Part shown: one piece after another, positions 1 through 7,230 of the stretch
How positions within the stretch are numbered: the stretch's first letter is position 1
Layout of the letters: every line of letters starts with the position of its first letter
Origin: an uncultured Anaeroplasma sp.
Lineage (GTDB): Bacteria > Bacillota_I > Bacilli_A > Acholeplasmatales > Anaeroplasmataceae
Assembly (NCBI GenBank): GCA_934216145.1
Contig: CAKQBG010000002.1
Span: 4,520 to 68,519, forward strand
Direction: 5' to 3'
Length of the DNA stretch: 64,000 nt
Notes under the pieces: model-generated
What the model saw: the letters and a program-made list of their open reading frames with translations, nothing else
Databases searched by the model: none
What the model was told of the DNA's origin: nothing
Translations under genes and position numbers: made by a program

Positions 1-768
1 TCATTTCAATCTAAAAAATATAATATAAACATAAAAAATAAAGGTGAATTAAAATCATTACTACAATTTGAATTTAAAAGATATTTCTCTTCTAAATTAT
101 ACTGCATAAATACAATATCTTCAGGTGTTGTAGCATTATTAGTTGTAATAGGAACAATTACATCACTAAGCTCTGTAAATTCACAACAAGATTCAAAATT
201 TTTAGAATATATTAATTATTATGCTCCATTTACTTCCTTAATTATTTGCTTTATGATTGGAATTACAACCCCAGCTTCTTCAGCAATATCTATTGAAGGA
301 AAAAATATGTGGTTTATTAAGTCATTACCAATTGATTATAAAAATTATTATAAATCTAAAATTATCTTATCTACTTCAGTATTAGCATTATTTACTTTAG
401 TATCATCTATTAGTCTAATTATTTATTTACATCCAAATATATTAGATTCCTTATTTATTATATTTATCCCTATAATGTATGTTTTTTTAGTATCTTGTAT
501 AGGCTTTAGAATTAATTTATCATTTTATAAATTCAATTGGCTTAATGAAGCAGAGGTAGTTAAAAATTCTAAATCTGTTGTCATTTCAATGCTAGTATCA
601 TTTTTATTAGTTTTCTTACTTGCAATATCAATCCCTATTGCTATTTATAATAAATATCTAGCATTACTTTATATCTTTATTTTATTATTTTCATTAGATA
701 TTATCTTTTATTTTGTAAATAATTCAATTGTTACAAATAAAATTTATAATATGGAAATAAATATTTAA
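1..768 (+). CDS. ABC-exporter membrane subunit, 5' end cut by window
   Basis: The frame is open from base 1, so this is the C-terminal 255 residues of a longer protein. At least six hydrophobic segments are visible, at about residues 40-60, 75-95, 120-142, 148-170, 190-212 and 215-238 of the visible part. The motif SIEGKNMWFIKSLPI (about residues 97-111) is typical of ABC-2 type exporter permeases of Firmicutes, which form the membrane channel of a two-component ABC exporter; its ATPase would lie upstream, outside the window. The substrate cannot be told. A hairpin terminator follows within ten bases, so this gene ends its own operon. The family call rests on motif recognition and hydrophobicity only. 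Confidence 0.7.
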   Translation, partial: SFQSKKYNINIKNKGELKSLLQFEFKRYFSSKLYCINTISSGVVALLVVIGTITSLSSVNSQQDSKFLEYINYYAPFTSLIICFMIGITTPASSAISIEGKNMWFIKSLPIDYKNYYKSKIILSTSVLALFTLVSSISLIIYLHPNILDSLFIIFIPIMYVFLVSCIGFRINLSFYKFNWLNEAEVVKNSKSVVISMLVSFLLVFLLAISIPIAIYNKYLALLYIFILLFSLDIIFYFVNNSIVTNKIYNMEINI

Positions 769-774
769 TTTATT

Positions 775-806
775 GGCAATTACTTTTTTTGGTGATTGCC
801 TTTTTA
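775..806 (+). terminator. Rho-independent terminator after the exporter gene
   Basis: A 9-bp stem (GGCAATTAC at 775-783 with GTGATTGCC at 792-800, one G-T pair) is followed by a run of five T. It separates the exporter gene from the sporulation block. Confidence 0.8.
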
Positions 807-821
807 AAATTTTATCATTTT

Positions 822-858
822 ATGTAAAACGAAATATTTGACTTCCTTTGTCGAATGA
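822..858 (+). promoter_or_regulatory. Spo0A box in the spoIIA promoter region
   Basis: TTTGTCGAA at 847-855 matches the Spo0A-binding box (consensus TTTGTCRAA). It lies about 50 bases upstream of the spoIIAA start, where Spo0A~P activates the sigma-H-dependent spoIIA promoter in Bacillus. The overlapping GTCGAATGA (850-858) resembles a sigma-H -10, and AAACGAAAT (827-835) a sigma-H -35, but the spacing is about two bases too long, so the promoter itself is tentative. A sigma-A-like TATAAT also lies at 882-887, very close to the gene. Confidence 0.6.
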
Positions 859-903
859 CTAGAAAATAATTTATTTACTACTATAATTTTAAATGGTGAT
901 AAA

Positions 904-1254
904 TTGGGACTAACAGTAGGAGTATACATTAAAAAAAATTATTTAATTCTTAGATTAAAAGGAGAATTAGATGATGTTACAGTATCAGATTTAAGAATGA
1001 AAATATCAAAGTACTTAGATGAGTATAATATTAAGCATTTAATTATTAATGTTAAAGAGCTTTCATTTTTAGATTCATCAGGCATTGGCTTTATAATTGG
1101 TAGATATCATCAGTTAAGGAGAAATGCTGGGGATATTTCAATTGTTTGTATGAATCCTAAGGTTGAAAGAATAATTCTATTATCAGGATTAACTAAAATT
1201 TGTATGATTAGAGAAAATGAAGATGTATGTATAAACGCGTTAGGGGGATATTAA
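904..1254 (+). CDS. spoIIAA: Anti-sigma F factor antagonist SpoIIAA
   Basis: A 116-residue STAS-domain protein, the usual length. In the forespore the unphosphorylated form binds SpoIIAB and frees sigma F; SpoIIAB inactivates it by phosphorylating a serine. The phospho-acceptor motif FLDSSGIGFIIGRY is present, with Ser58 at the same position as in Bacillus subtilis (the GEL motif is also at residues 20-22). The start is TTG at 904, with GGTGAT just upstream (895-900); no ATG fits. The stop overlaps the spoIIAB start by one base (TAATG), so the two are translationally coupled. A Spo0A box lies upstream. Confidence 0.95.
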   Translation: MGLTVGVYIKKNYLILRLKGELDDVTVSDLRMKISKYLDEYNIKHLIINVKELSFLDSSGIGFIIGRYHQLRRNAGDISIVCMNPKVERIILLSGLTKICMIRENEDVCINALGGY

Positions 1255-1670
1255 TGGAAAACGAAATCAAAATGTCTTTTTTATCTAAAAGATGCAATAT
1301 CGCAGTAATAAGAAATATGCTAGGAGCTTTAATTATTGAAAATAATCCTACTATTACATTTATTAATGAGCTTAAAACTGTAGTAAGTGAGGCTGTAACA
1401 AATGCGATAGTTCATGGATATGATAATTGTGAGGATGAATATGTCTATTTAAATATTTATATTACATCTGAAAAAATATCTATAGATGTTATAGATAAGG
1501 GTAAAGGAATAGCAGATATTGAAAAGGCTAAAGAGCCCTTATATTCATCTAAATCTGATGAGGAAAGAAGTGGCTTAGGCTTTACTATAATGGAATTATT
1601 TTCTGATAATTTAGTTATAGAAAGTGAGGTTAATAAGGGGACAACCCTTCATATTGAAAAAAACTGGTAA
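1254..1670 (+). CDS. spoIIAB: Anti-sigma F factor / serine kinase SpoIIAB
   Basis: A 138-residue GHKL-fold kinase (Bacillus homologues about 146). It holds sigma F inactive and phosphorylates SpoIIAA. The ATP-site motifs are intact: N-box EAVTNAIVHGY with Glu46 and Asn50, G1 box DKGKG (81-85) and G2 box GLGF (107-110). The start is the ATG at 1254, overlapping the spoIIAA stop, with AGGGGGA about seven bases upstream; an in-frame upstream TTG-type extension has no ribosome site. In most spore formers spoIIAC (sigma F) comes next; here there are only 51 bases and then spoVAC, so its partner sigma factor must be encoded elsewhere or be missing. Confidence 0.95.
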   Translation: MENEIKMSFLSKRCNIAVIRNMLGALIIENNPTITFINELKTVVSEAVTNAIVHGYDNCEDEYVYLNIYITSEKISIDVIDKGKGIADIEKAKEPLYSSKSDEERSGLGFTIMELFSDNLVIESEVNKGTTLHIEKNW

Positions 1671-1676
1671 ATAATG

Positions 1677-1705
1677 GTATAAAATATTAAATTTAATCCA
1701 TACTA
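1677..1705 (+). promoter_or_regulatory. Sigma-G type promoter for spoVA
   Basis: GTATA at 1677-1681 and CATACTA at 1699-1705, 17 bases apart, fit the Bacillus forespore sigma-G consensus (GHATR, 17-18 bases, CATWHTA class). They lie 17 bases upstream of the spoVAC start, and spoVA is a sigma-G operon in Bacillus. This suggests spoVAC-AD-AE is transcribed late in the forespore independently of spoIIAA-AB. Confidence 0.7.
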
Positions 1706-1721
1706 TACCTGAGGCGATAGT

Positions 1722-2159
1722 ATGGAACATAAAATAGAATATTATAAAGAAATAACTAAAGTTAAAAAGAATAATAATAATTTTAAATCAATATTATTAT
1801 CCTTTATCTTTGGAGGCTTATTATGCTTATTTGGACAGGTTCTATTTGAAATAATTAATAATTTTGTAAATGAAAAGGATTCATTTATGTATGTATCATT
1901 AATAATGATATTCCTAAGTGGAATATTAACTGCATTTGGAATTTATGATGATATATCAAGTATTGCAAGGATGGGACTTGCTATACCTATTACAGGCTTT
2001 AGTAATAGCGCAGTTTCAAGTGCGATGGAATATAGATCAGAAGGAGTAATACTAGGTGTAGGAGCTAATACCCTCAAGCTTGCAGGTAGTGTTATTGTGT
2101 TCGGAACCACAAGCGCTATTGTAGTTTCAATGATTCGCTATTTTATTGAGGTTAAATAA
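1722..2159 (+). CDS. spoVAC: Spore DPA-uptake membrane protein SpoVAC
   Basis: A 145-residue integral membrane protein with several hydrophobic segments (about residues 24-46, 54-76, 84-102 and 115-140). SpoVAC, SpoVAD and SpoVAE move dipicolinic acid into the forespore and release it at germination; SpoVAC forms the mechanosensitive channel in the inner membrane. The family stretches GIYDDIS and MGLAIPITGFSNSAVSSAMEY are present. The ATG at 1722 has GAGG at 1711-1714. The gene is first of three tightly packed spoVA genes and directly follows a sigma-G type promoter; spoVAA, spoVAB and spoVAF are not here. Confidence 0.93.
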   Translation: MEHKIEYYKEITKVKKNNNNFKSILLSFIFGGLLCLFGQVLFEIINNFVNEKDSFMYVSLIMIFLSGILTAFGIYDDISSIARMGLAIPITGFSNSAVSSAMEYRSEGVILGVGANTLKLAGSVIVFGTTSAIVVSMIRYFIEVK

Positions 2160-2160
2160 A

Positions 2161-3138
2161 ATGTATTTTAAATTTAAAAATAGCTATTTATTAGATTCCT
2201 ATGTAATATCAGGTCCTTTAGAGGGTGATGGACCAATTAATGCTTACTTTGATAGAATTACTCGTTTTAAGGAAAAATCCTTTAATCAAAATGAAATTAT
2301 TTCCCTTAAAGTAGCAATAGATTCTTTATTAGAAAAAAATGAAATGTCATACAAGGAAATAGATTTAGCTTTATCAGGAGATTTATCTAATCAGCTAGCT
2401 GTATCTAGCTATACCTATAGAAATATTTATTTACCTTTAATTGGTGTTTATTCAGCTTGTGCGACATTCGCATTAGAAGTAATTTTAGGAAGCTTATTTT
2501 TAGATTCTAATAAGCTTAAAACTATTCTAATAACAACATCAAGTAATACTCAAAATGCAGAACGTCAATTTCGTTATCCAAATGAGTATGGAGGCACAAA
2601 GGAAATAACTCAAACTCATACTGTTACAATAGCATCAGCATTATTATTATCAAAAGCTATTAGTAAAATAAGAATAACAGAAGGAGTAATAGGCAAGGTA
2701 ATAGATATAGGATTTACTAATCCTTTAGATTTTGGTAGATGTATGGCACCAGCCGCACTTGAGGTTTTATTTGAATATTTTTCTAAAACTAAAAAAACTC
2801 CAAAGGATTTTGATTTAATTCTAACAGGAGACTTATCTAAATATGGATATGAAATAGTTAAAAAAGAATTAGAAAAGGAATTTAAATATTCTGATAATTA
2901 TAATGATTGTGGCTTAATGATTTATGATATAGACCATCAGCATGTTAATGCAGGTGGTAGTGGTCCAGGATGTTCTTCAGGTGTAGTATTATCCTATGTT
3001 AAAAAGGAAATGCTAAAAGGAAAGCTAAAAAAGGTATTAGTTGTTTCAACTGGAGCTTTATTAAATCCTAATATTGTATTAGAAAATGAATCTATTCCTT
3101 CAATTGCCCATTTATTTGTAATGGAGAGTGTGTTATGA
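2161..3138 (+). CDS. spoVAD: Spore DPA-binding protein SpoVAD
   Basis: A soluble protein of 325 residues (338 in Bacillus subtilis) with a degenerate thiolase fold. It binds dipicolinic acid and hands it to the SpoVA channel at the forespore outer face. The N-terminal GPLEGDGPINAYFD and the C-terminal HQHVNAGGSGPGCSSGV are characteristic. I chose the ATG at 2161, which has GAGGTT (2148-2153) at good distance; a TTG at 2146 in the same frame lies inside spoVAC and has no ribosome site. It starts one base after the spoVAC stop, and its TGA overlaps the spoVAE ATG, so the three genes form one unit. Confidence 0.95.
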   Translation: MYFKFKNSYLLDSYVISGPLEGDGPINAYFDRITRFKEKSFNQNEIISLKVAIDSLLEKNEMSYKEIDLALSGDLSNQLAVSSYTYRNIYLPLIGVYSACATFALEVILGSLFLDSNKLKTILITTSSNTQNAERQFRYPNEYGGTKEITQTHTVTIASALLLSKAISKIRITEGVIGKVIDIGFTNPLDFGRCMAPAALEVLFEYFSKTKKTPKDFDLILTGDLSKYGYEIVKKELEKEFKYSDNYNDCGLMIYDIDHQHVNAGGSGPGCSSGVVLSYVKKEMLKGKLKKVLVVSTGALLNPNIVLENESIPSIAHLFVMESVL

Positions 3139-3485
3139 TTTATTTATATGCATTTTTATTAGGTGGAGCTATTTGTGCCCTAGCAGAAATAACAAGAATA
3201 TTATTTAAGCTAACTACAGGACACGTTACAGTATTATTTGTTATATTAGGAACACTATTAGACTTTGGAGGATTTTATGATTTCCTTATTGAAAACTGTG
3301 GTGTTGGTGCTACACTTCCCATCACAAGCTTTGGTCATTCTTTAGTTGATAGTGCTCTAAAATGCGCAAAAGAATTGGGTGTAATTGGAATATTTAAGGG
3401 AATCTATAGCTCAACAGCCCCTGGTATAGCCTTCACTTTATTTATTTCAGTATGTATAGGAATTTTATTTAAACCTAAAAGATAA
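3135..3485 (+). CDS. spoVAE: SpoVAE (SpoVAEB-type) spore membrane protein
   Basis: A 116-residue hydrophobic protein related to SpoVAC, the third part of the dipicolinate transport unit. It has about four hydrophobic segments and the family motif LPITSFGHSLVDSA (residues about 57-70), parallel to the same region of SpoVAC. It begins within the last codons of spoVAD (ATGA overlap), which implies coupled translation. A strong hairpin terminator follows 12 bases after the stop, ending the sporulation block. Length and motif match the SpoVAEB form. Confidence 0.93.
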   Translation: MIYLYAFLLGGAICALAEITRILFKLTTGHVTVLFVILGTLLDFGGFYDFLIENCGVGATLPITSFGHSLVDSALKCAKELGVIGIFKGIYSSTAPGIAFTLFISVCIGILFKPKR

Positions 3486-3496
3486 GTTAATTAAAA

Positions 3497-3535
3497 CTGT
3501 GGAAAACTTTTTCTTAAAAGCTCCACAGCTTTTTT
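3497..3535 (+). terminator. Terminator of the spoVA operon
   Basis: Perfect 7-bp stem CTGTGGA (3497-3503) / TCCACAG (3522-3528) followed by CTTTTTT. Confidence 0.85.
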
Positions 3536-3890
3536 AATTTTTATAAAACTTCATTATGAGATAAATTATCACAAATTAAATAAAAAAGATTAGCTCATTA
3601 AACTTATTATGTTTTTATAAGTGTCTTATAATACAATTTCACTAGATAAAATGATATAACAATTAGTTAAATTAGAAAATGATTTTCTTCTTATAAATAT
3701 TTTTTTTAACTAACTCATAAAATATCTATTATATTTGACCTTCTTTAATAAAAAACTTTAAAGTAAGCTTATAATAATTTGAATGATAATTTTTCTTGTT
3801 CATTTAATTATTTTATTTATCTATTTTGAAAATATAATATCATTTGATAATTAACTATTTTTAAAATTATTATATTTCTATTTCTACTTC
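3536..3890. other. Intergenic AT-rich spacer, no gene seen
   Basis: About 355 bases with stop codons in all frames and no convincing ribosome site, RNA gene or promoter before 3891. I see no recognisable gene remnant. Confidence 0.6.
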
Positions 3891-3919
3891 TTGAAAAACA
3901 AATATTCTAATGGTAAAAT
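3891..3919 (+). promoter_or_regulatory. Sigma-A promoter of the T-box operon
   Basis: TTGAAA (3891-3896), 17-base spacer, TAAAAT (3914-3919). The expected transcript start near 3926 is just upstream of T-box stem I. Confidence 0.8.
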
Positions 3920-3925
3920 ATAGAG

Positions 3926-4142
3926 GTATCAAATTGTTGAAGAAGAGACTATTTATATAAATTATATTCTAGCGAGAATGGTTGGTGGAAGCATTCATAT
4001 AATATAAATAGGGACACTTTAGAGAGCTTTTAAAAAAAGACGTACCAGGCGTTAACGGCAATGAGAGCTTTATGCTGAATTAAGGTGGCACCACGATTAA
4101 ACGTCCTTATATATGTTTTTCATATATAAGGTATTTTTTTTA
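3926..4142 (+). promoter_or_regulatory. T-box riboswitch (tRNA-sensing leader), probably Asp
   Basis: The leader has the T-box landmarks in order: a long stem I whose lower helix pairs CTATTTATA (3949-3957) with TATAAATAG (4003-4011), the apical GCGAGAATGGTTGGTGGAAG block (3972-3991), the conserved AAGGTGGCACCACG core (4082-4095) and a terminator hairpin with a T run. Uncharged tRNA would bind the specifier loop with its anticodon and the core with its acceptor end, stabilising an antiterminator. In my fold the 3' side of the specifier loop reads GGACA, giving GAC (4013-4015, Asp) followed by A, which suits the AspRS gene downstream. The specifier assignment is manual and less certain than the T-box call. 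Confidence 0.9.
4105..4140 (+). terminator. T-box regulated terminator
   Basis: Perfect 11-bp stem CCTTATATATG (4105-4115) / CATATATAAGG (4121-4131) followed by TATTTTTTTTT. Its 5' arm lies directly downstream of the T-box core, as needed for a switch between terminator and antiterminator. Confidence 0.9.
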
Positions 4143-4155
4143 AGGAGAGATTGAA

Positions 4156-4704
4156 ATGAATTTAAATCTACCGCCAATTAATTTATCCGGTGGGATTAAG
4201 TTAACTGAGATTGAAGCTACTGACTATTTAGATTATTATGAAATTGGTAAATCAGAAAATACTACTAAATACTTAAATTGGGGACCATTTAAAAATCCAA
4301 ATGAAGCATTATGGATTATTAATGAGGTATTCTTTCATAGACCATATGAAGGATTACCTGTTGGTTATGCAATTAGGTATCGTAATCATATGATTGGTAT
4401 TATTGATTTTCATACTTATTATCCTAATGATAATTCATATGAAATAGGTTATATTTTACATGAGAATTATTGGGGGCATGGAATAATGAAAAGAGCTCTT
4501 AAAAAGATGATAGAGGTAGGATTTTATCATTTGGGGTATAGTAAGCTTGTTGTAGGTACAATTAGAGAAAATATACAAAGTGAAAGGGTAATAAAGGCTT
4601 GTGGCTTCCATTACGAATATGAAAAAATGGTAGAGCTAAAGGATGGTTATCATTTAGGCTATTATTACACTTTGTATCAAAATGAAGTAGGTGAATTAGA
4701 TTGA
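4156..4704 (+). CDS. GNAT N-acetyltransferase (RimJ/RimL type)
   Basis: A 182-residue GNAT-fold acetyltransferase using acetyl-CoA. The acetyl-CoA loop is visible as NYWGHGIMKRAL (residues 105-115, x-x-G-x-G form), followed by the C-terminal strand region NIQSERVIKACGF typical of RimJ/RimL-like enzymes that acetylate amino groups of proteins or small molecules. The substrate is unknown. AAGGAG sits nine bases before the ATG. It is the first gene under the T-box leader and its TGA overlaps the next start (TTGA). Control by an aspartate-type T-box suggests a role near aminoacyl-tRNA or amino-acid metabolism, but that is inference. Confidence 0.85.
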   Translation: MNLNLPPINLSGGIKLTEIEATDYLDYYEIGKSENTTKYLNWGPFKNPNEALWIINEVFFHRPYEGLPVGYAIRYRNHMIGIIDFHTYYPNDNSYEIGYILHENYWGHGIMKRALKKMIEVGFYHLGYSKLVVGTIRENIQSERVIKACGFHYEYEKMVELKDGYHLGYYYTLYQNEVGELD

Positions 4705-5456
4705 TAGATTTAGATTATGAAAAGAAGTATAATAAAATGATTTCCTCAATTAATAGGGTTGCAGGGCTATTTCATTTTATAGAGGTCCATAATATAGGTA
4801 CTGATTATAATAGTAGTATTTATTATTATGAAGCTAAAAAGCTTCATTTGAAAAATACTTGTATTAATGATTATCAGTATATAGATACTATATCATTTGC
4901 GCAAATGATATTAAGAGCCTTTGGATTACAATTTAAGCTAAAAATAAGTCAAAATAATAAGCTATATTCATTAATAAGTAATTATTTTGATAATAATTTC
5001 CTATTAATAGATGAAATAGAATCTATTGAAATATTAGCTAATGGTAATACAATTGGCTATCTTTCTAGTAATGAAAATAAAATAGAGGTAATTATAGATT
5101 TATCATTATTATTTAATTTAATATTAGAAAATGGTAAAAGATTAAATTCTAATGATGCATTACATGTTATATTTGTTACTGATAAGAAATATAGTAAGGA
5201 ATGCTATAAGGCCTTAAATGTTTCTAGAATTGGTGGTCTTTCATGTAAAATGTTATATGATGATTTTACTGATTCTGATATCGAGCCAACTAAGTTTTTA
5301 GTTGAAATAACTAATGAAACTATGGCTAATAAAATGGTTAATATTAAGGATATGATAAATGATACTGTTGAAAGTGTAAATATATTTGATATCTATCCTT
5401 ATATTATAAATAAAATTAATAAACAATTAAAATGCATTAGTTGCAAAGAGGAGTAA
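4701..5456 (+). CDS. Unknown protein, faint HisRS/HisZ-like features
   Basis: 251 residues, not confidently recognised. It starts at TTG 4701, overlapping the upstream stop, with GTAGGTG ahead. The C-terminal third contains FLVEITNETMANKMVNIKDM (about residues 196-215), which resembles the anticodon-binding-domain stretch of histidyl-tRNA synthetases (LGEDELANG-x-V-x-VKNM type). The middle part could be a degraded class II core, but no motif 2 or motif 3 arginine is evident. It lies between a GNAT gene and an AspRS gene under one T-box, in tight operon spacing. A synthetase paralogue with a regulatory or adaptor role is possible; the similarity is weak and by eye. Confidence 0.45.
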   Translation: MIDLDYEKKYNKMISSINRVAGLFHFIEVHNIGTDYNSSIYYYEAKKLHLKNTCINDYQYIDTISFAQMILRAFGLQFKLKISQNNKLYSLISNYFDNNFLLIDEIESIEILANGNTIGYLSSNENKIEVIIDLSLLFNLILENGKRLNSNDALHVIFVTDKKYSKECYKALNVSRIGGLSCKMLYDDFTDSDIEPTKFLVEITNETMANKMVNIKDMINDTVESVNIFDIYPYIINKINKQLKCISCKEE

Positions 5457-5458
5457 AA

Positions 5459-6760
5459 ATGAAAAGAGTAAATATTAAAAACATCAAACTTGGTGAAGTT
5501 AATCATGTTGCTGGATTTGTAGAAAATATCCGTAACAAAAAATCAATGTGCTTTATTGTTTTAAGAGATGTATCTGGTAAGCTTCAATTAACAATTGAAA
5601 AGGCTAAGCATCCAGAGCTTGAAGAAACTTTAGCATCAATTACAATTGATACTGTAATTGAGGCAGAGGGTTTAATTCTTGATAGTGAATATGTAAAGCT
5701 AAATCATATGGAAATGTATCCTGATACTATTAATGTATTATCAATTGCAGCTCCATCTCCAATTGTTGCCCCTAAGGGTGAGGAGACTAATATCGATTTA
5801 AGATTAGATTATCGTTGGATTGATTTAAGAACAGATAAGAATACATTAATGTTTAAAACTCAATCATACTTTATTGCAAAGTGTAGAGAGTTCTTAGTTG
5901 AAAGAGATTTTATTGAAATCCATTCACCAAAGCTAATTGGAGCTGAAAGTGAATCAGGTGCTGGTGTATTTAAGGTAGATTATTTTGATCGTAATGCTTA
6001 TTTAGCACAATCACCACAATTCTATAAGCAAATGGCAATGGCTGCTGGATTTGAAAGAATTTTTGAATCTGGTCCAGTATTTAGAGCTGAGAAGTTTGCT
6101 TCTCGTAAGCACGCAACAGAATTCACAGGCTTTGATCTTGAGTTCTCATATATTGAGTCATACCATGATGTAATGCATATGGAAGAGGAAATGCTTACTT
6201 ATGCATTAAAGGGTGTTAAGGAAAAGTTTGGAGAAGAAATTAAGAATGTATACGGAATTGATGTAGTAGTTCCTACATTACCATTCCCTGTAATGGATTT
6301 AAAGGATGTATATAAGGAATTAGAAACTCGTTATGGCTATACTGTACCTGAAAGTGAGAAGGGTGATCTTACAACTGAGGGTGAAAGATTAGTTGAAAAA
6401 CTATCTAAGGATATGTTTGGTCATGAATTCTTATTTATTACTGGCTATAGTAAGGAATGTAGAGCATTCTATCATATGAGAGATGAGCATGGTGTTCCAT
6501 GTGGATATGATTTAATTTGGAAGGGATGCGAAATCACAACAGGTGCACAACGTGAGCATCGTTATGATATTCTATGCGCTCAAGCTAAGGAAAAAGGATT
6601 AGATCAAGATGTTAAGTTCTATTTAGATTTCTTTAAATATGGTTGTCCTCCTCATGGTGGATTTGGTATTGGTGTTGATAGAATTACAATGCTATTATTC
6701 AATGAGGGAATTAAGGATGCAATGTTTATATTCCGTGGTCCAGATAGATTAAATCCATAG
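5459..6760 (+). CDS. aspS: Aspartyl-tRNA synthetase, archaeal type (probably non-discriminating)
   Basis: A 433-residue class IIb synthetase that charges tRNA with aspartate. It has an N-terminal OB-fold anticodon domain (about 15-95), motif 2 FRAEKFASRKHATEF (208-222) and motif 3 GGFGIGVDR (400-408). The substrate-pocket stretch AYLAQSPQFYKQM (180-192) is that of archaeal/eukaryotic AspRS, and the bacterial insertion domain is absent (bacterial AspRS is about 590 residues). Archaeal-type enzymes in bacteria often also aspartylate tRNA-Asn, feeding GatCAB; this is an inference here. The ATG at 5459 has AGAGGAG; an upstream in-frame start at 5441 lacks a site. The T-box upstream senses what appears to be tRNA-Asp. 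Confidence 0.9.
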   Translation: MKRVNIKNIKLGEVNHVAGFVENIRNKKSMCFIVLRDVSGKLQLTIEKAKHPELEETLASITIDTVIEAEGLILDSEYVKLNHMEMYPDTINVLSIAAPSPIVAPKGEETNIDLRLDYRWIDLRTDKNTLMFKTQSYFIAKCREFLVERDFIEIHSPKLIGAESESGAGVFKVDYFDRNAYLAQSPQFYKQMAMAAGFERIFESGPVFRAEKFASRKHATEFTGFDLEFSYIESYHDVMHMEEEMLTYALKGVKEKFGEEIKNVYGIDVVVPTLPFPVMDLKDVYKELETRYGYTVPESEKGDLTTEGERLVEKLSKDMFGHEFLFITGYSKECRAFYHMRDEHGVPCGYDLIWKGCEITTGAQREHRYDILCAQAKEKGLDQDVKFYLDFFKYGCPPHGGFGIGVDRITMLLFNEGIKDAMFIFRGPDRLNP

Positions 6761-6771
6761 GAGGTATAGCT

Positions 6772-7230
6772 ATGCATATTAGCTGGAATCAATATTTTAT
6801 GGGAGTGGCACTATTATCTAGTAAAAGAAGTAAGGATCCTTCAACTCAGGTTGGTGCTTGTATAGTTAATCAGGATAAGAGAATAATTGGTATTGGTTAT
6901 AATGGTTTCCCTCGTGGCTGTAGTGATGATGTATTCCCTTGGGGAAAGGAAGCAGAGAATTCATTAGATACAAAATACCCATATGTAGTTCATGCTGAAA
7001 CCAATGCGTTACTTAATACAACAGCTCCTACAAAGGGGGCTACTCTATATGTAAGTCTATTTCCTTGTAATGAATGCGCAAAGCTAATTATACAATCAGG
7101 AATATCTCATATAGTATATATGTCTGATAAGCATAAGGGTACACCTTCAGATATTGCAAGTAAAAGAATGCTTGATGCTGCTAATATTACATATGAACAA
7201 ATGGAACCATTTGAGGTGTTTATAAAATAA
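6772..7230 (+). CDS. dCMP deaminase (ComEB family)
   Basis: A 152-residue cytidine/deoxycytidylate deaminase, converting dCMP to dUMP for dTMP synthesis. The zinc and proton-shuttle motif HAE is at 74-76 and the second zinc motif PCNEC at 98-102; the N-terminal KDPSTQVGA is the family's nucleotide-loop signature. AGGAGG lies seven bases before ATG and overlaps the aspS stop. Its stop overlaps the next ATG (TAATGA), so it is part of the same operon. Confidence 0.92.
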   Translation: MHISWNQYFMGVALLSSKRSKDPSTQVGACIVNQDKRIIGIGYNGFPRGCSDDVFPWGKEAENSLDTKYPYVVHAETNALLNTTAPTKGATLYVSLFPCNECAKLIIQSGISHIVYMSDKHKGTPSDIASKRMLDAANITYEQMEPFEVFIK

